A DNA stretch of 64,000 bases, from the NCBI RefSeq assembly GCF_000255705.1, contig NZ_JH636442.1:236114-300113 (forward strand), in the 5' to 3' direction. Of this stretch, positions 18,451 through 26,872 are shown one piece after another. Positions within the stretch are counted from its first letter, which is position 1. Every line of letters starts with the position of its first letter. The notes under the pieces are model-generated. The model was not told where the DNA came from, made no database searches, and saw nothing but the letters and a program-made list of their open reading frames with translations. A program made the translations under genes and the position numbers. Origin of the DNA: Zavarzinella formosa DSM 19928. Its GTDB lineage: Bacteria; Planctomycetota; Planctomycetia; Gemmatales; Gemmataceae.

Positions 18451-19239
18451 ATGTATAGCGTCGTAATGTTGGCCGCCATGACGGCCGCCCCCGCCACGCC
18501 CGAGTGTTGCTGGACGTTCCCCAAGTGCTTCGGCGGCTGTTATTCAAGCTGTCGCCCGGCATGTTATCCCGTCTGCCCGCCGCCGACTTGTTGTTACTCC
18601 AGTTGCTATTCCAAGCGTTGCGGTTTCGGCGGTTGCACCTCTGGCGGTTGTGGTTACAGTTCTTGTGGTTACAGCTCTTGCGGCGCCAGCCCGTGCGGGT
18701 ATGTCCCGGTGAGCCAGCCGCCTTATGAAGAACTGACGGCCGTTCAGGCCCAGATCAAGATTCAGGTTCCGGAAGGCGCCAAGGTGTACACGGATGGTTA
18801 TCTGAACAACCAAACCGGCTCGACCCGCATCCTGACGACTCCGGAGATCACCCCCGGCACGGACTACAACTACACCCTGAAAGTCGAATTCACGGTCAAC
18901 GGCGAAACCCGTGTGGCCAGCAAGCAAGTCGTGGTTCGCGGCGGTTCGGTGACCCCGGTGGACTTCACCGGCCTGGCCGCCAACAAGTCGTCGAGCGCGG
19001 TGAGCGTGAACCTCCCCGCCGGTAGCAAGCTGATGGTTGACGGCGTGGAAACCACCCGCCAGAACTTCAACACCCCGGACCTCTCGGCTGGCTCCAGCGT
19101 GACCCACACGTTCGTGACCGAAACCCCGCGTGATGGCCGAACGGAAGTCGAAACCCGCAAGGTGACCTTCAAAGTCGGCGAACCCGTCGTGATCGACTTC
19201 TCCCGGAAGTCGGCCGACAGCGTTGTGTCCGTGAAGTAA
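18451..19239 (+). CDS. Cys-rich secreted protein with two TIGR03000-type domains
   Basis: A 262-residue protein with two parts. Residues 18 to about 85 are extraordinarily rich in Cys, Gly, Ser and Tyr (CCWTFPKCFGGCYSSC, GYSSCGYSSCGASPCG). The rest contains two tandem copies of the planctomycete domain TIGR03000: KIQVPEGAKVYTDGYLNNQT and VSVNLPAGSKLMVDGVETT, each followed by a YNYTLKVEFTV- or THTFVTE-type strand. The domain is known only as a planctomycete-specific module of unknown function; the Cys-rich part suggests a disulfide-crosslinked cell-wall component. ATG 18451 has AAAGG upstream and an intrinsic terminator follows the gene. Confidence 0.85.
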   Translation: MYSVVMLAAMTAAPATPECCWTFPKCFGGCYSSCRPACYPVCPPPTCCYSSCYSKRCGFGGCTSGGCGYSSCGYSSCGASPCGYVPVSQPPYEELTAVQAQIKIQVPEGAKVYTDGYLNNQTGSTRILTTPEITPGTDYNYTLKVEFTVNGETRVASKQVVVRGGSVTPVDFTGLAANKSSSAVSVNLPAGSKLMVDGVETTRQNFNTPDLSAGSSVTHTFVTETPRDGRTEVETRKVTFKVGEPVVIDFSRKSADSVVSVK

Positions 19240-19259
19240 TCATCGAGTCGGTTGAAATG

Positions 19260-19302
19260 AAAGAGGCTTCGATCCGCCGAGCGGGATCGAAGCCTCTTTT
19301 TG
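19260..19302 (+). terminator. Rho-independent terminator
   Basis: A 16-bp perfect stem (AAAGAGGCTTCGATCC with its complement at 19284-19299) and eight-base loop, ending in a T-run at 19297-19301, 20 nt after the TIGR03000 gene stop. The A-run on the opposite side lets it serve the convergent plsC gene too. Confidence 0.93.
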
Positions 19303-19318
19303 TTTCCGATTCATCTTT

Positions 19319-19990
19319 TCAGATCCGGCGTTTGCGCTGCAACTTCTTCGCCTCGGCCTCTTGGGCCTGCACCACCTCGAAGAGTTTCTGCAATATCTCG
19401 TCGCGGGACCATTGGCCGTATTCTTCCGGCATCACTGGTTTGCCGACGGAGAGGGCAATGCAGCGGTCGTCGGCCGGGGTAAAGATCGTGCAAAAACTTG
19501 GGAATTTGTGGTGGCGGCTAAACGTCTGGTAAGTCCCGGCGACGCCAATGGGGACAATGGGACACTGAACCTTTTTCAACAACAGCAGCAGACCGGGCTT
19601 GAACTCGTGCATCTGACCGTCGTGGGTGCGCTCCCCTTCCGGGAACATCGTGACGGGCTTGCCCTCTTCGATCTTGGCGATCATGCTCATCAGACCTTCG
19701 CGGGAGAAGCCTTTGCTTTCCACCGGGAAGCCGTCTAGACTGGCGATTAGCCAGCCCCAGAACTTTTTGCCGAACAGCGATTTGCGGGCCATGTGGCTGC
19801 AATAACGGGGCACCGCCACACCCAAGAGGGGCGGGTCGAAGAACGAAGCATGGTTGGCCAGCAGCAGCACCGCGCCGGTCTTGGGCATGTTGGCATGGCC
19901 GTTGGTTCGCAAACTGGCGAACACGGACAGGAACAACCAAGTGAGAAATTTGCAAAAATCATACCAACGGTGAGCTACCCACACACGCAT
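19319..19990 (-). CDS. plsC: 1-acyl-sn-glycerol-3-phosphate acyltransferase
   Basis: A 223-residue membrane-associated acyltransferase that esterifies lysophosphatidic acid to phosphatidic acid. The catalytic NHxxxxD motif is NHASFFD (46-52) and the glycerophosphate-binding motif FPEGERT (116-122); a hydrophobic N-terminal helix (about 12-26) anchors it. The C-terminus is Lys/Arg-rich. Start ATG 19990 lies inside the end of cmk (16-nt overlap), so the two are translated as one unit, a cmk-plsC arrangement also seen in other bacteria. Confidence 0.9.
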   Translation of the reverse strand: MRVWVAHRWYDFCKFLTWLFLSVFASLRTNGHANMPKTGAVLLLANHASFFDPPLLGVAVPRYCSHMARKSLFGKKFWGWLIASLDGFPVESKGFSREGLMSMIAKIEEGKPVTMFPEGERTHDGQMHEFKPGLLLLLKKVQCPIVPIGVAGTYQTFSRHHKFPSFCTIFTPADDRCIALSVGKPVMPEEYGQWSRDEILQKLFEVVQAQEAEAKKLQRKRRI

Positions 19991-20628
19991 TTTTTCACTT
20001 CCTCTTCAAGCCGGTCCAGCACATTTTCAGGAGTCAGATTGTCCGTGACAATCACCATGGCGTCATCCGGTTGCACCAGCGGGCCAACCGCCCGCGTTTT
20101 ATCCCGGTGGTCGCGGATTTCGATGTCCTGCATCACGCTGTCGAGCGTTGCGGGGATGTGTTTGGCCAGCAGCTCGGCCAGACGGCGTTTGGCCCGCACT
20201 TCGACGCTGGCGGTCAGGTAGAATTTGCACGGCGACTCGACAAACACCACGCTCCCCTGATCCCGCCCCTCGCACACCATTTGTCGGCCGGCGGCGATCT
20301 GCCGTTGCCAGCCGACGAGAATCGCCCGGACATGCCCTTGGGCCGCCACCCGGCTGGAGGCGTCGGACATCGCGGGGCTGCGGATGATCTCGGTGATGTC
20401 GTCGCCGTTGAGGATCACGCGACCGGGGGGCATTTCGAGTTTGCACTCGCTCAGGAACGGCACCACGCGCATCTCGTCCCCGAACGGGATGTCGGCCCGG
20501 ATCAGTGCGTGGGCAATCGCCCGGTACATCGCCCCGGTGTCGAGGTACTCGTAGGAGAGGCGTTTCGCCAGCCCCTTCGCGGCCGTGCTTTTCCCGGACC
20601 CCGCCGGCCCGTCAATCGTGACGATCAT
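19975..20628 (-). CDS. cmk: Cytidylate kinase
   Basis: A 217-residue cytosolic enzyme that phosphorylates CMP and dCMP with ATP. The P-loop GPAGSGKST is at residues 7-15, followed by LDTGAMYRAI; GRDQGSVVF, in place of the usual GRDIGTVVF, and RRLAEL form the CMP and lid regions. ATG 20628 is the conventional start; the frame continues six codons upstream to a TTG without support. It is followed by overlapping plsC. Confidence 0.95.
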   Translation of the reverse strand: MIVTIDGPAGSGKSTAAKGLAKRLSYEYLDTGAMYRAIAHALIRADIPFGDEMRVVPFLSECKLEMPPGRVILNGDDITEIIRSPAMSDASSRVAAQGHVRAILVGWQRQIAAGRQMVCEGRDQGSVVFVESPCKFYLTASVEVRAKRRLAELLAKHIPATLDSVMQDIEIRDHRDKTRAVGPLVQPDDAMVIVTDNLTPENVLDRLEEEVKKCVCG

Positions 20629-20673
20629 TGTTGCATCTCGAAACATTTCCAAATGCGGAATGCAGGATGCGGA

Positions 20674-21063
20674 TCACTTCCCCAATCCTCTCATCAGTTT
20701 AGAGTACGGTTCCGCGATGCCCACCCAAGAGAGAATGAACAGCGTCATGGGCACGGCAAAGACCATCAGGAGGTGACGGTTGCGAGTTTTCGGCGACAGG
20801 TCTTGTTTCATCAGCCGGGAGACGCGAAACATCGAGAGCATCACACAAACGAGAAAGACCCAGCCGGAAAGGAAGAACGTTTCCCCCGCCCATTTGACGG
20901 CCGCGATGATGTAATTACTCGGGATCGACAGACGCAAACCGAATTGATCAAACAAGCGGGCAAACCGGGGCAGAACGAGAAACCATTGAACCCCCACCAT
21001 CAACCACGGCACGGTCACCAGGGCGGTGAGCAAGACCCGCGATGACCGAGTTGGAACCGGCAT
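20674..21063 (-). CDS. Small membrane protein of unknown function
   Basis: A 129-residue protein with three predicted membrane helices: about LLTALVTVPWLMVGVQWFLV, AGETFFLSGWVFLVCVMLSM and MVFAVPMTLFILSWVGI. There is no recognisable family motif. The start is set by AGGAG nine bases before ATG 21063. It lies 45 nt upstream of cmk on the same strand and may be its leader gene. Confidence 0.65.
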   Translation of the reverse strand: MPVPTRSSRVLLTALVTVPWLMVGVQWFLVLPRFARLFDQFGLRLSIPSNYIIAAVKWAGETFFLSGWVFLVCVMLSMFRVSRLMKQDLSPKTRNRHLLMVFAVPMTLFILSWVGIAEPYSKLMRGLGK

Positions 21064-21211
21064 GTGAAATGGCTCCTTAAACCGACTTCCTTGGCACAAT
21101 CCGCAGGTCCGGCGTCGATGTCAAGATTTTCCGGCCACGGGGACTATGCGGGCGGGCACGCGATGGCTTATCATGGCACGGACGACGGAACATCTCTCCG
21201 GGGCGTTGTTT

Positions 21212-24200
21212 ATGCGTTCGATCTGCCTGGCCTGCCTTGTCGGCGTTCTTTCCCCGACCGTCACGGTCGCCGAGGAGGAACGGCCGGAGACCCCCAAGCA
21301 ATTCGCCGGGTTAAAGTACCGGGCCATTGGCCCCGCCGCCGGGGGACGCACCAGTCATGCCATTGGCGTGCCCGGCGACCCTCTCACCTATTATGCGGCG
21401 GCGGCATCCGGCGGCGTCTGGAAATCGGAGGATGGGGGCCTGAGCTTTAAGCCGATCTTCGACGATCAGCCCGCTTCCTCCATCGGCTCGATTGCCGTCG
21501 CCCCGTCTGACCGGAATGTGATTTATGTCGGCTCCGGAGAGGCGAACATTCGGGGGAATGTCGCGGCCGGGAATGGCATTTACCGCTCCGTTGACGGTGG
21601 AAAGACGTGGAAACACGTCTGGGATGAAATTGGCCAAATCGGGCAAATGGCGGTTCATCCGAAAAATGCGGACATCGCCTTCGCGGCCGTGCTGGGTCAT
21701 GCCTTTGGGCCAAACAAAGAACGCGGGATTTATCGCACGACCGACGGTGGCAAAACGTGGAAGTGCGTGCTGTTCAAAAACATCGACACCGGTGCTTCCG
21801 ATGTGGTGATCGACCCGAACAATCCCCGCGTGGTGTGGGCCGGGTTGTGGCAGGCCCGCCGGAAACCGTGGGAAATGACCAGCGGCGGGCCGGGGAGCGG
21901 CCTGTATGTCTCCCGCGACGGCGGGGACACTTGGGACCAACTCGGCCCCGATTCACCGAAGAACAAGCCTGCCTTGAACGGCCTTCCCCCCGGCCCGTGG
22001 GGCAAAGTGGGCGTGGCGGTCGCCCCGAGTGATTCCAAGCGGATCTACGCCATCATCGAAGCGGAAAAGGGGGGCCTGTATCGTTCGGACGATGGAGGCG
22101 AGAAATGGGATCTCGTCTCCGATGATCCGGCGATTCGCCGACGCCCGTGGTATTTCTCCACGCTCACCGTTCATCCGGCGAACCCGGATGTGGTGTTCTG
22201 CCCGCAAGTCGTTCCGCTCAAGAGCATCGACGGCGGCAAGACTTTCCGAGAACTCAAGGGAACCTCTCATCACGATCATCATGATCTGTGGATCGACCCG
22301 ACGAACCCGAAACGGATGATCGACGCCAACGACGGCGGCGTGGAAATCACCACTGATGGCGGCAAGTCTTGGAACGCCCCGTTGTTGCCGCTTGGCCAGT
22401 TTTACCATGTGGCGGCCGACAATAGTTTCCCCTACCGTGTGATGGGTTCCATGCAAGACATGGGAACCGCTTCCGGGCCAAGCCGGTCGTTCAACCCCAA
22501 CGGGATTGTGAAAGAAGACTGGCACACCGTTGGCGGCGGCGAGGCCGGTTTCTGCGTGCCAGACCCATCGGACCCAAATCTGGTCTACGCCGGCGAGTAT
22601 GGCGGTTACATTTCGCGGTACGATCATCGCACCCGGCAGTCCCGGCATGTTGGCGTCTTCCCGTATGATCCCTCGGGCATCGCTCCGGGCGATCTCAAGT
22701 ATCGCTTTCAATGGACCTCCCCGATCTTGGTTTCCAAACACGACCCGAAAACGCTCTACCACGCAGCCAACGTGTTGTTCCGCAGCACCACCGGCGGCCA
22801 GACGTGGGAGAAAGTCAGCGGCGACCTCACCCGCAACGACAAGAACAAGCAACGCTGGTCCGGCGGGCCGATCACCGGGGACAACACCGGCGTGGAGGTT
22901 TACGGCGCCATCTTCGCCTTGAGCGAATCGCCGGTGAACAAAAAAGTTCTCTGGAGCGGCAGCGACGACGGAATGGTGCATCTTTCCCAAGATGCCTCTT
23001 ATACGTGGAAGAACGTCACTCCCGGCATCGACGACCTGCCCGATTGGGGTACCGTCAGTTGCGTGGAGGCCAGCCCGCACGACGAGGCGACGGCTTATGT
23101 CGTCGTGGATGCGCACCGGTTGGACGATTACCGGCCGCACCTCTGGAAGACAACCGACTTCGGGGACACTTGGGTGCGCATCACCGACGGACTGCCGACG
23201 GACGAGTATCTTCGCGTTGTCCGGGCCGATCCCAAGAAAAAGGGTGTTCTTTACGCGGGAACGGAACGGAGCGTCTGGTTCTCCCCGGATGACGGGAAAA
23301 CGTGGAATCCGCTAAAACTGAACATGCCCACCGTGGCCATCAGCGATTTGGTGGTGAAAGACGACGATTTGGTGGTGGCTACACAGGGTCGCAGTCTGTT
23401 CATTTTGGACGATTTGACGCCCATTCGCGAGTGGACAAAGGCCATCGGCAACAAACCTGTACATATGTTTCCGGCACTTCCGGCCGTGCGCTGGGCCAAA
23501 CAGGTGAATGTGACTCATCACCAAGAGAAAAACGCCGGTGAAAACGCGCCGACGGGGGCCGTATTCACCTATTGCCTGAAAAATGCGGCCAAGAAACCCA
23601 TTGTCCTTGAGGTATATGATGAGAAGAACAAGCGGGTGGCGTTGATCGAAGGGAAGGAAAAGTCGGCGAAGGACGAGGAAACCGAGGACGAGGCCCCCCG
23701 AAAGCCGAAACCGGAAATCCCCGGCGAAGAGGGCATCAACCGGTTCGTGTGGGATCTGCGGCACGATGGCGCCAAATTGATCCCCCAGGCGGTCGTGGAC
23801 GCCGGAGACCCGGCCGAGGGGCCGTTGGTCGCCCCCGGAACCTACTTGGTCAAGATTCTCGCGGATGGCCGGACACTTGGCGCCAAGGTCGAAGTGCGGA
23901 TGGACCCGCGTGTGACGGAACCCCGTGGCGTTTCCACTCTGAAGTTTCCACCCCAACTCATTCCCGTCCCTCCCCGAACGGCCACCCCGGAGGAGATTGC
24001 CCGGTTGGACAAGGCCGTGTGGATTTATCGAAAAAACTCCCTTGACGTGGTGCGGGAAGAAGCGAAAGATCAGGAACAATTCGCCTTGCAGATTCGGGAC
24101 GAAATCACCAAAGTGACCGGGCTTGTGGAAGAACTTCGGCAGGTTCGCCGCCAAATCGGTTTGCATCAAGAATTGCTCGGCAAAGAGCCGAAAGCCAAGG

Positions 24201-24529
24201 TGTTCCTGAAGATGGAACGGGCAGTGGAACTAAAGATCGACGCCTTGGAGGGGCGGCTGCACAACCCGAAAGCCAAAGTCGTGTATGACATTTTGGCCCA
24301 AAAGGGGGGTGCCAGACTTTATTCCCAATTGTCCAGTCTGTTGGCGTTCGCCGCCAACGGAGACGGCCCCCCGACACAGGGCCAACGGCAACTGGCCGAG
24401 GATCTTGGGCGGGAGTTGACGGAGTTGGAGGCCGAGTGGGACAAAGTAAAAACCGACGATATCGCCCCCGTGAACGATTTGGCGCAGAAACAGAATGCCC
24501 CTATGATCTGGTTAAGGCCGGGCAAATGA
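21212..24529 (+). CDS. Secreted sortilin/VPS10-like Asp-box beta-propeller protein
   Basis: A 1105-residue exported protein. After a signal peptide (MRSICLACLVGVLSPTVTVA) it consists of repeated Asp-box/BNR units, such as SVDGGKTW, TTDGGKTW, SRDGGDTW and STTGGQTW, in the pattern of VPS10/sortilin-type glycosyl-hydrolase-like propellers. It ends in a helical, charged region from about residue 900 (LDKAVWIYRKNS, EELRQVRRQIGLHQELLG). Homologues are annotated as glycosyl hydrolases, but Asp boxes are structural and no catalytic residues can be named. I prefer ATG 21212 because it begins the signal peptide. Confidence 0.8.
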   Translation: MRSICLACLVGVLSPTVTVAEEERPETPKQFAGLKYRAIGPAAGGRTSHAIGVPGDPLTYYAAAASGGVWKSEDGGLSFKPIFDDQPASSIGSIAVAPSDRNVIYVGSGEANIRGNVAAGNGIYRSVDGGKTWKHVWDEIGQIGQMAVHPKNADIAFAAVLGHAFGPNKERGIYRTTDGGKTWKCVLFKNIDTGASDVVIDPNNPRVVWAGLWQARRKPWEMTSGGPGSGLYVSRDGGDTWDQLGPDSPKNKPALNGLPPGPWGKVGVAVAPSDSKRIYAIIEAEKGGLYRSDDGGEKWDLVSDDPAIRRRPWYFSTLTVHPANPDVVFCPQVVPLKSIDGGKTFRELKGTSHHDHHDLWIDPTNPKRMIDANDGGVEITTDGGKSWNAPLLPLGQFYHVAADNSFPYRVMGSMQDMGTASGPSRSFNPNGIVKEDWHTVGGGEAGFCVPDPSDPNLVYAGEYGGYISRYDHRTRQSRHVGVFPYDPSGIAPGDLKYRFQWTSPILVSKHDPKTLYHAANVLFRSTTGGQTWEKVSGDLTRNDKNKQRWSGGPITGDNTGVEVYGAIFALSESPVNKKVLWSGSDDGMVHLSQDASYTWKNVTPGIDDLPDWGTVSCVEASPHDEATAYVVVDAHRLDDYRPHLWKTTDFGDTWVRITDGLPTDEYLRVVRADPKKKGVLYAGTERSVWFSPDDGKTWNPLKLNMPTVAISDLVVKDDDLVVATQGRSLFILDDLTPIREWTKAIGNKPVHMFPALPAVRWAKQVNVTHHQEKNAGENAPTGAVFTYCLKNAAKKPIVLEVYDEKNKRVALIEGKEKSAKDEETEDEAPRKPKPEIPGEEGINRFVWDLRHDGAKLIPQAVVDAGDPAEGPLVAPGTYLVKILADGRTLGAKVEVRMDPRVTEPRGVSTLKFPPQLIPVPPRTATPEEIARLDKAVWIYRKNSLDVVREEAKDQEQFALQIRDEITKVTGLVEELRQVRRQIGLHQELLGKEPKAKVFLKMERAVELKIDALEGRLHNPKAKVVYDILAQKGGARLYSQLSSLLAFAANGDGPPTQGQRQLAEDLGRELTELEAEWDKVKTDDIAPVNDLAQKQNAPMIWLRPGK

Positions 24530-24660
24530 ACGACCTTGACTCGGAACTCGGAATAGCCAATGACCAAACGAAACAAGAATGCGTCCGCTGTGATCGGGTA
24601 ATTTTTGGTCGGCAGTTAACTGTTCATTTCGAGTATCAAGTCTGAGGCAGGCAAAAGATC

Positions 24661-25959
24661 ATGAAGGATTCCCGATTGTCGAAAGCAATGATGCCCATGG
24701 ACATGAACTCCCCCCGATTTCCGGCCACCCCGGAGGAGTATTGCTCCCGCGGGATGGACCATTTGGAAAAGGGCAACTACCGGGACGCCATCGACGACTT
24801 TACCCAGGCCATCAAGCTGCGCCCGGACATCGCCGCCGGTTATCGCTTCCGGGCGATGGCCCATGCGGAACTTGGCAATGTCCCCCGCGCCATCGCCGAC
24901 CTTGACCAAGCCATTCGCCTCAAGCCCGACGATCTTCAAGCCCTCCTCAACCGGGGGACGTTCTTTCTTCGCCAGAAGCAATACGAGGACGCCCTCGCGG
25001 ATTGCAACAAGGCGCTGACCATCGACGACGCCCGCGCCGACCTGATCGCCCTGCGCGGCCGGGTGAACGAAGCCCGCGGCGCCTCCGAACTGGCCGACGC
25101 GGATTTCTCCAAGGCCATCGAGCTCGACCCCGGCCACGCCAGCGAATACCTCGTGTGGCGGGGCGATTTGCGGCTCAAGTCCGACGACCTGGACGGAGCC
25201 ATCAGCGATTTCGACCGGGCGTTGCTCATCAACGATGGAAACGTCTACGCCCTGAGCCGTCGGGCGAGCGCCCATTGGGCGAACCACGATCTTGACGGGG
25301 CCCTGCGGGACTTCTCCAAAGCCGTGGACATCGACACGGATTGGGTGTGGGTCCGCAATGGCCGGGGTTTGGTGCTGCACGACTTGAAGCAATACGATGC
25401 GGCATTAAAGGACTTCGACAAGGCGCTCGAACTCGATCACGGCCACGGACCGACTTACGAATACCGCTTCGAGACGCTTCACAAACTCGGCCGCAAGGAA
25501 GATGCCTTGCATGCGCTGAACGAGGCGATCAAGCGCAACCCGGAAAGCCCTCGGTTGTTCAACCGCCGGGCGATGATGCACTATTTCAACCGGGAATTTC
25601 CGAAGGCCGTGCGGGACCATACCGCCGCCCTCAAGTGCGATCCGATGAATGCGACCACGTTCAACTATCTGGCGTGGGTGTGGTCCACCGCCCCGGACCC
25701 CACGGTGCGCAATGGCCGCCGGGCGCTGGAGTGCGCCACGCGGGCCTGCGAACTGACCGAATGGCAAACCCCCGGCTTTGTGGACACGCTGGCCGCCGCC
25801 CATGCGGAAGTCGGCAACTTTGCGGAAGCCGAAAAGTGGTCCGAGCGGGCGTCCGAACTGGCCGAGGATGAAAAATCCCGCCGCGACTACTCAAGCCGGG
25901 CCGAGCAATATCGCAACCGCACGCCGTTGCGGGTGAATCCGGCCGACATGGAAGAGTGA
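24661..25959 (+). CDS. Tetratricopeptide-repeat protein
   Basis: A 432-residue cytoplasmic protein built almost entirely of TPR units from about residue 20 to 400, for example NYRDAIDDFTQAIKLRPD, AIADLDQAIRLKPDD and YEDALADCNKALTIDD. About ten consecutive units would form a superhelical scaffold for protein binding. No signal peptide or enzyme motif is present. It is 16 nt upstream of a small ABC-type ATPase, so the two probably form an operon; whether they interact is unknown. Confidence 0.85.
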   Translation: MKDSRLSKAMMPMDMNSPRFPATPEEYCSRGMDHLEKGNYRDAIDDFTQAIKLRPDIAAGYRFRAMAHAELGNVPRAIADLDQAIRLKPDDLQALLNRGTFFLRQKQYEDALADCNKALTIDDARADLIALRGRVNEARGASELADADFSKAIELDPGHASEYLVWRGDLRLKSDDLDGAISDFDRALLINDGNVYALSRRASAHWANHDLDGALRDFSKAVDIDTDWVWVRNGRGLVLHDLKQYDAALKDFDKALELDHGHGPTYEYRFETLHKLGRKEDALHALNEAIKRNPESPRLFNRRAMMHYFNREFPKAVRDHTAALKCDPMNATTFNYLAWVWSTAPDPTVRNGRRALECATRACELTEWQTPGFVDTLAAAHAEVGNFAEAEKWSERASELAEDEKSRRDYSSRAEQYRNRTPLRVNPADMEE

Positions 25960-25975
25960 TCTGAGAGACCCGCGA

Positions 25976-26734
25976 ATGGCCCGGCGAAAAATCATCTCCA
26001 AGCCGGGACCGTTCCTCCTCCACGCGGAACTGTTACCGGATCGCATCACCAAACCGGACCAATTTCCTTACACGTTACCCGCCGTTCGCGGACTGGAAAA
26101 ACTGTCTTTTCATCCGAAGGTGACGTTCTTCGTCGGCGAAAACGGCTCCGGCAAATCGACCATTCTGGAAGCCATTGCCGTCGGCATGGACCTCAACGCC
26201 GAGGGAGGCAGCGCGAACTTCAATTTTGCCACGCGGGCATCGCACTCCAGATTGGATGAGGCTCTGCGACTATCTAAATCCCATTCGATGCCGTCAGACA
26301 TGTACTTTCTGCGGGCCGAGAGTTTCTTCAATGTGGCGACCCAAGTTGAAGAGCTTGGGTATCTGAGTAGTTACGGTAGAAAATCACTTCACGAACAATC
26401 TCATGGAGAATCGTTCTTCGCCCTGTTCAATAATCGCTTTAGTGAGAACGGCCTCTATCTGATGGACGAACCGGAGGCCGCCCTTTCGCCCAAGCGACAG
26501 GTGCAATTCCTCGGTTTGCTGCACGATTATTGCCAGCGGGGCTGTCAATTCGTGATCGCCACGCATTCGCCGATCATCATGGCCTATCCCGATGCCACCA
26601 TTCATGTGTTCGACACGCAAGGCATCCGGCAAACGCCCTACACCGAAACCGAACACTATCTCATCACGCGAGGTTTTCTCGCCAACCCACAACGTACAAT
26701 GGCGCCGCTGTTCGCCGATGAAGAATCGCCGTGA
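25976..26734 (+). CDS. COG3910-type predicted ABC ATPase (AAA_21/AAA_23-like)
   Basis: A 252-residue stand-alone ATPase with SMC/ABC-type signatures: Walker A GENGSGKST (54-62), a signature-like SLHEQSHGES (137-146), Walker B LYLMDEPEAALS (160-171) and H-loop ATHSP with His197. It lacks transmembrane segments and a permease partner. The family is conserved and uncharacterised; related ATPases occur in DNA-repair and defence modules, but the neighbour is only a TPR protein. ATG 25976 follows the TPR gene stop closely. Confidence 0.85.
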   Translation: MARRKIISKPGPFLLHAELLPDRITKPDQFPYTLPAVRGLEKLSFHPKVTFFVGENGSGKSTILEAIAVGMDLNAEGGSANFNFATRASHSRLDEALRLSKSHSMPSDMYFLRAESFFNVATQVEELGYLSSYGRKSLHEQSHGESFFALFNNRFSENGLYLMDEPEAALSPKRQVQFLGLLHDYCQRGCQFVIATHSPIIMAYPDATIHVFDTQGIRQTPYTETEHYLITRGFLANPQRTMAPLFADEESP

Positions 26735-26872
26735 GGAGTCGGCCAGATTATTGCGCTCGGCTCCTCAAGGCGAACGATTGGACGCTCAGACTCGGATGAT
26801 TATGGTTCACAAGATTCCGTGTCACTCGGTTGTCCGTGGCCGGTTGTTGGGCGACTGGATTGCTTCGAGAAG

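Noticed and set aside
21953-23140. 395-codon minus-strand frame inside the Asp-box propeller gene
   Set aside because: The plus strand has repeated SxDGGxTW boxes; the antisense product is a by-product of them.
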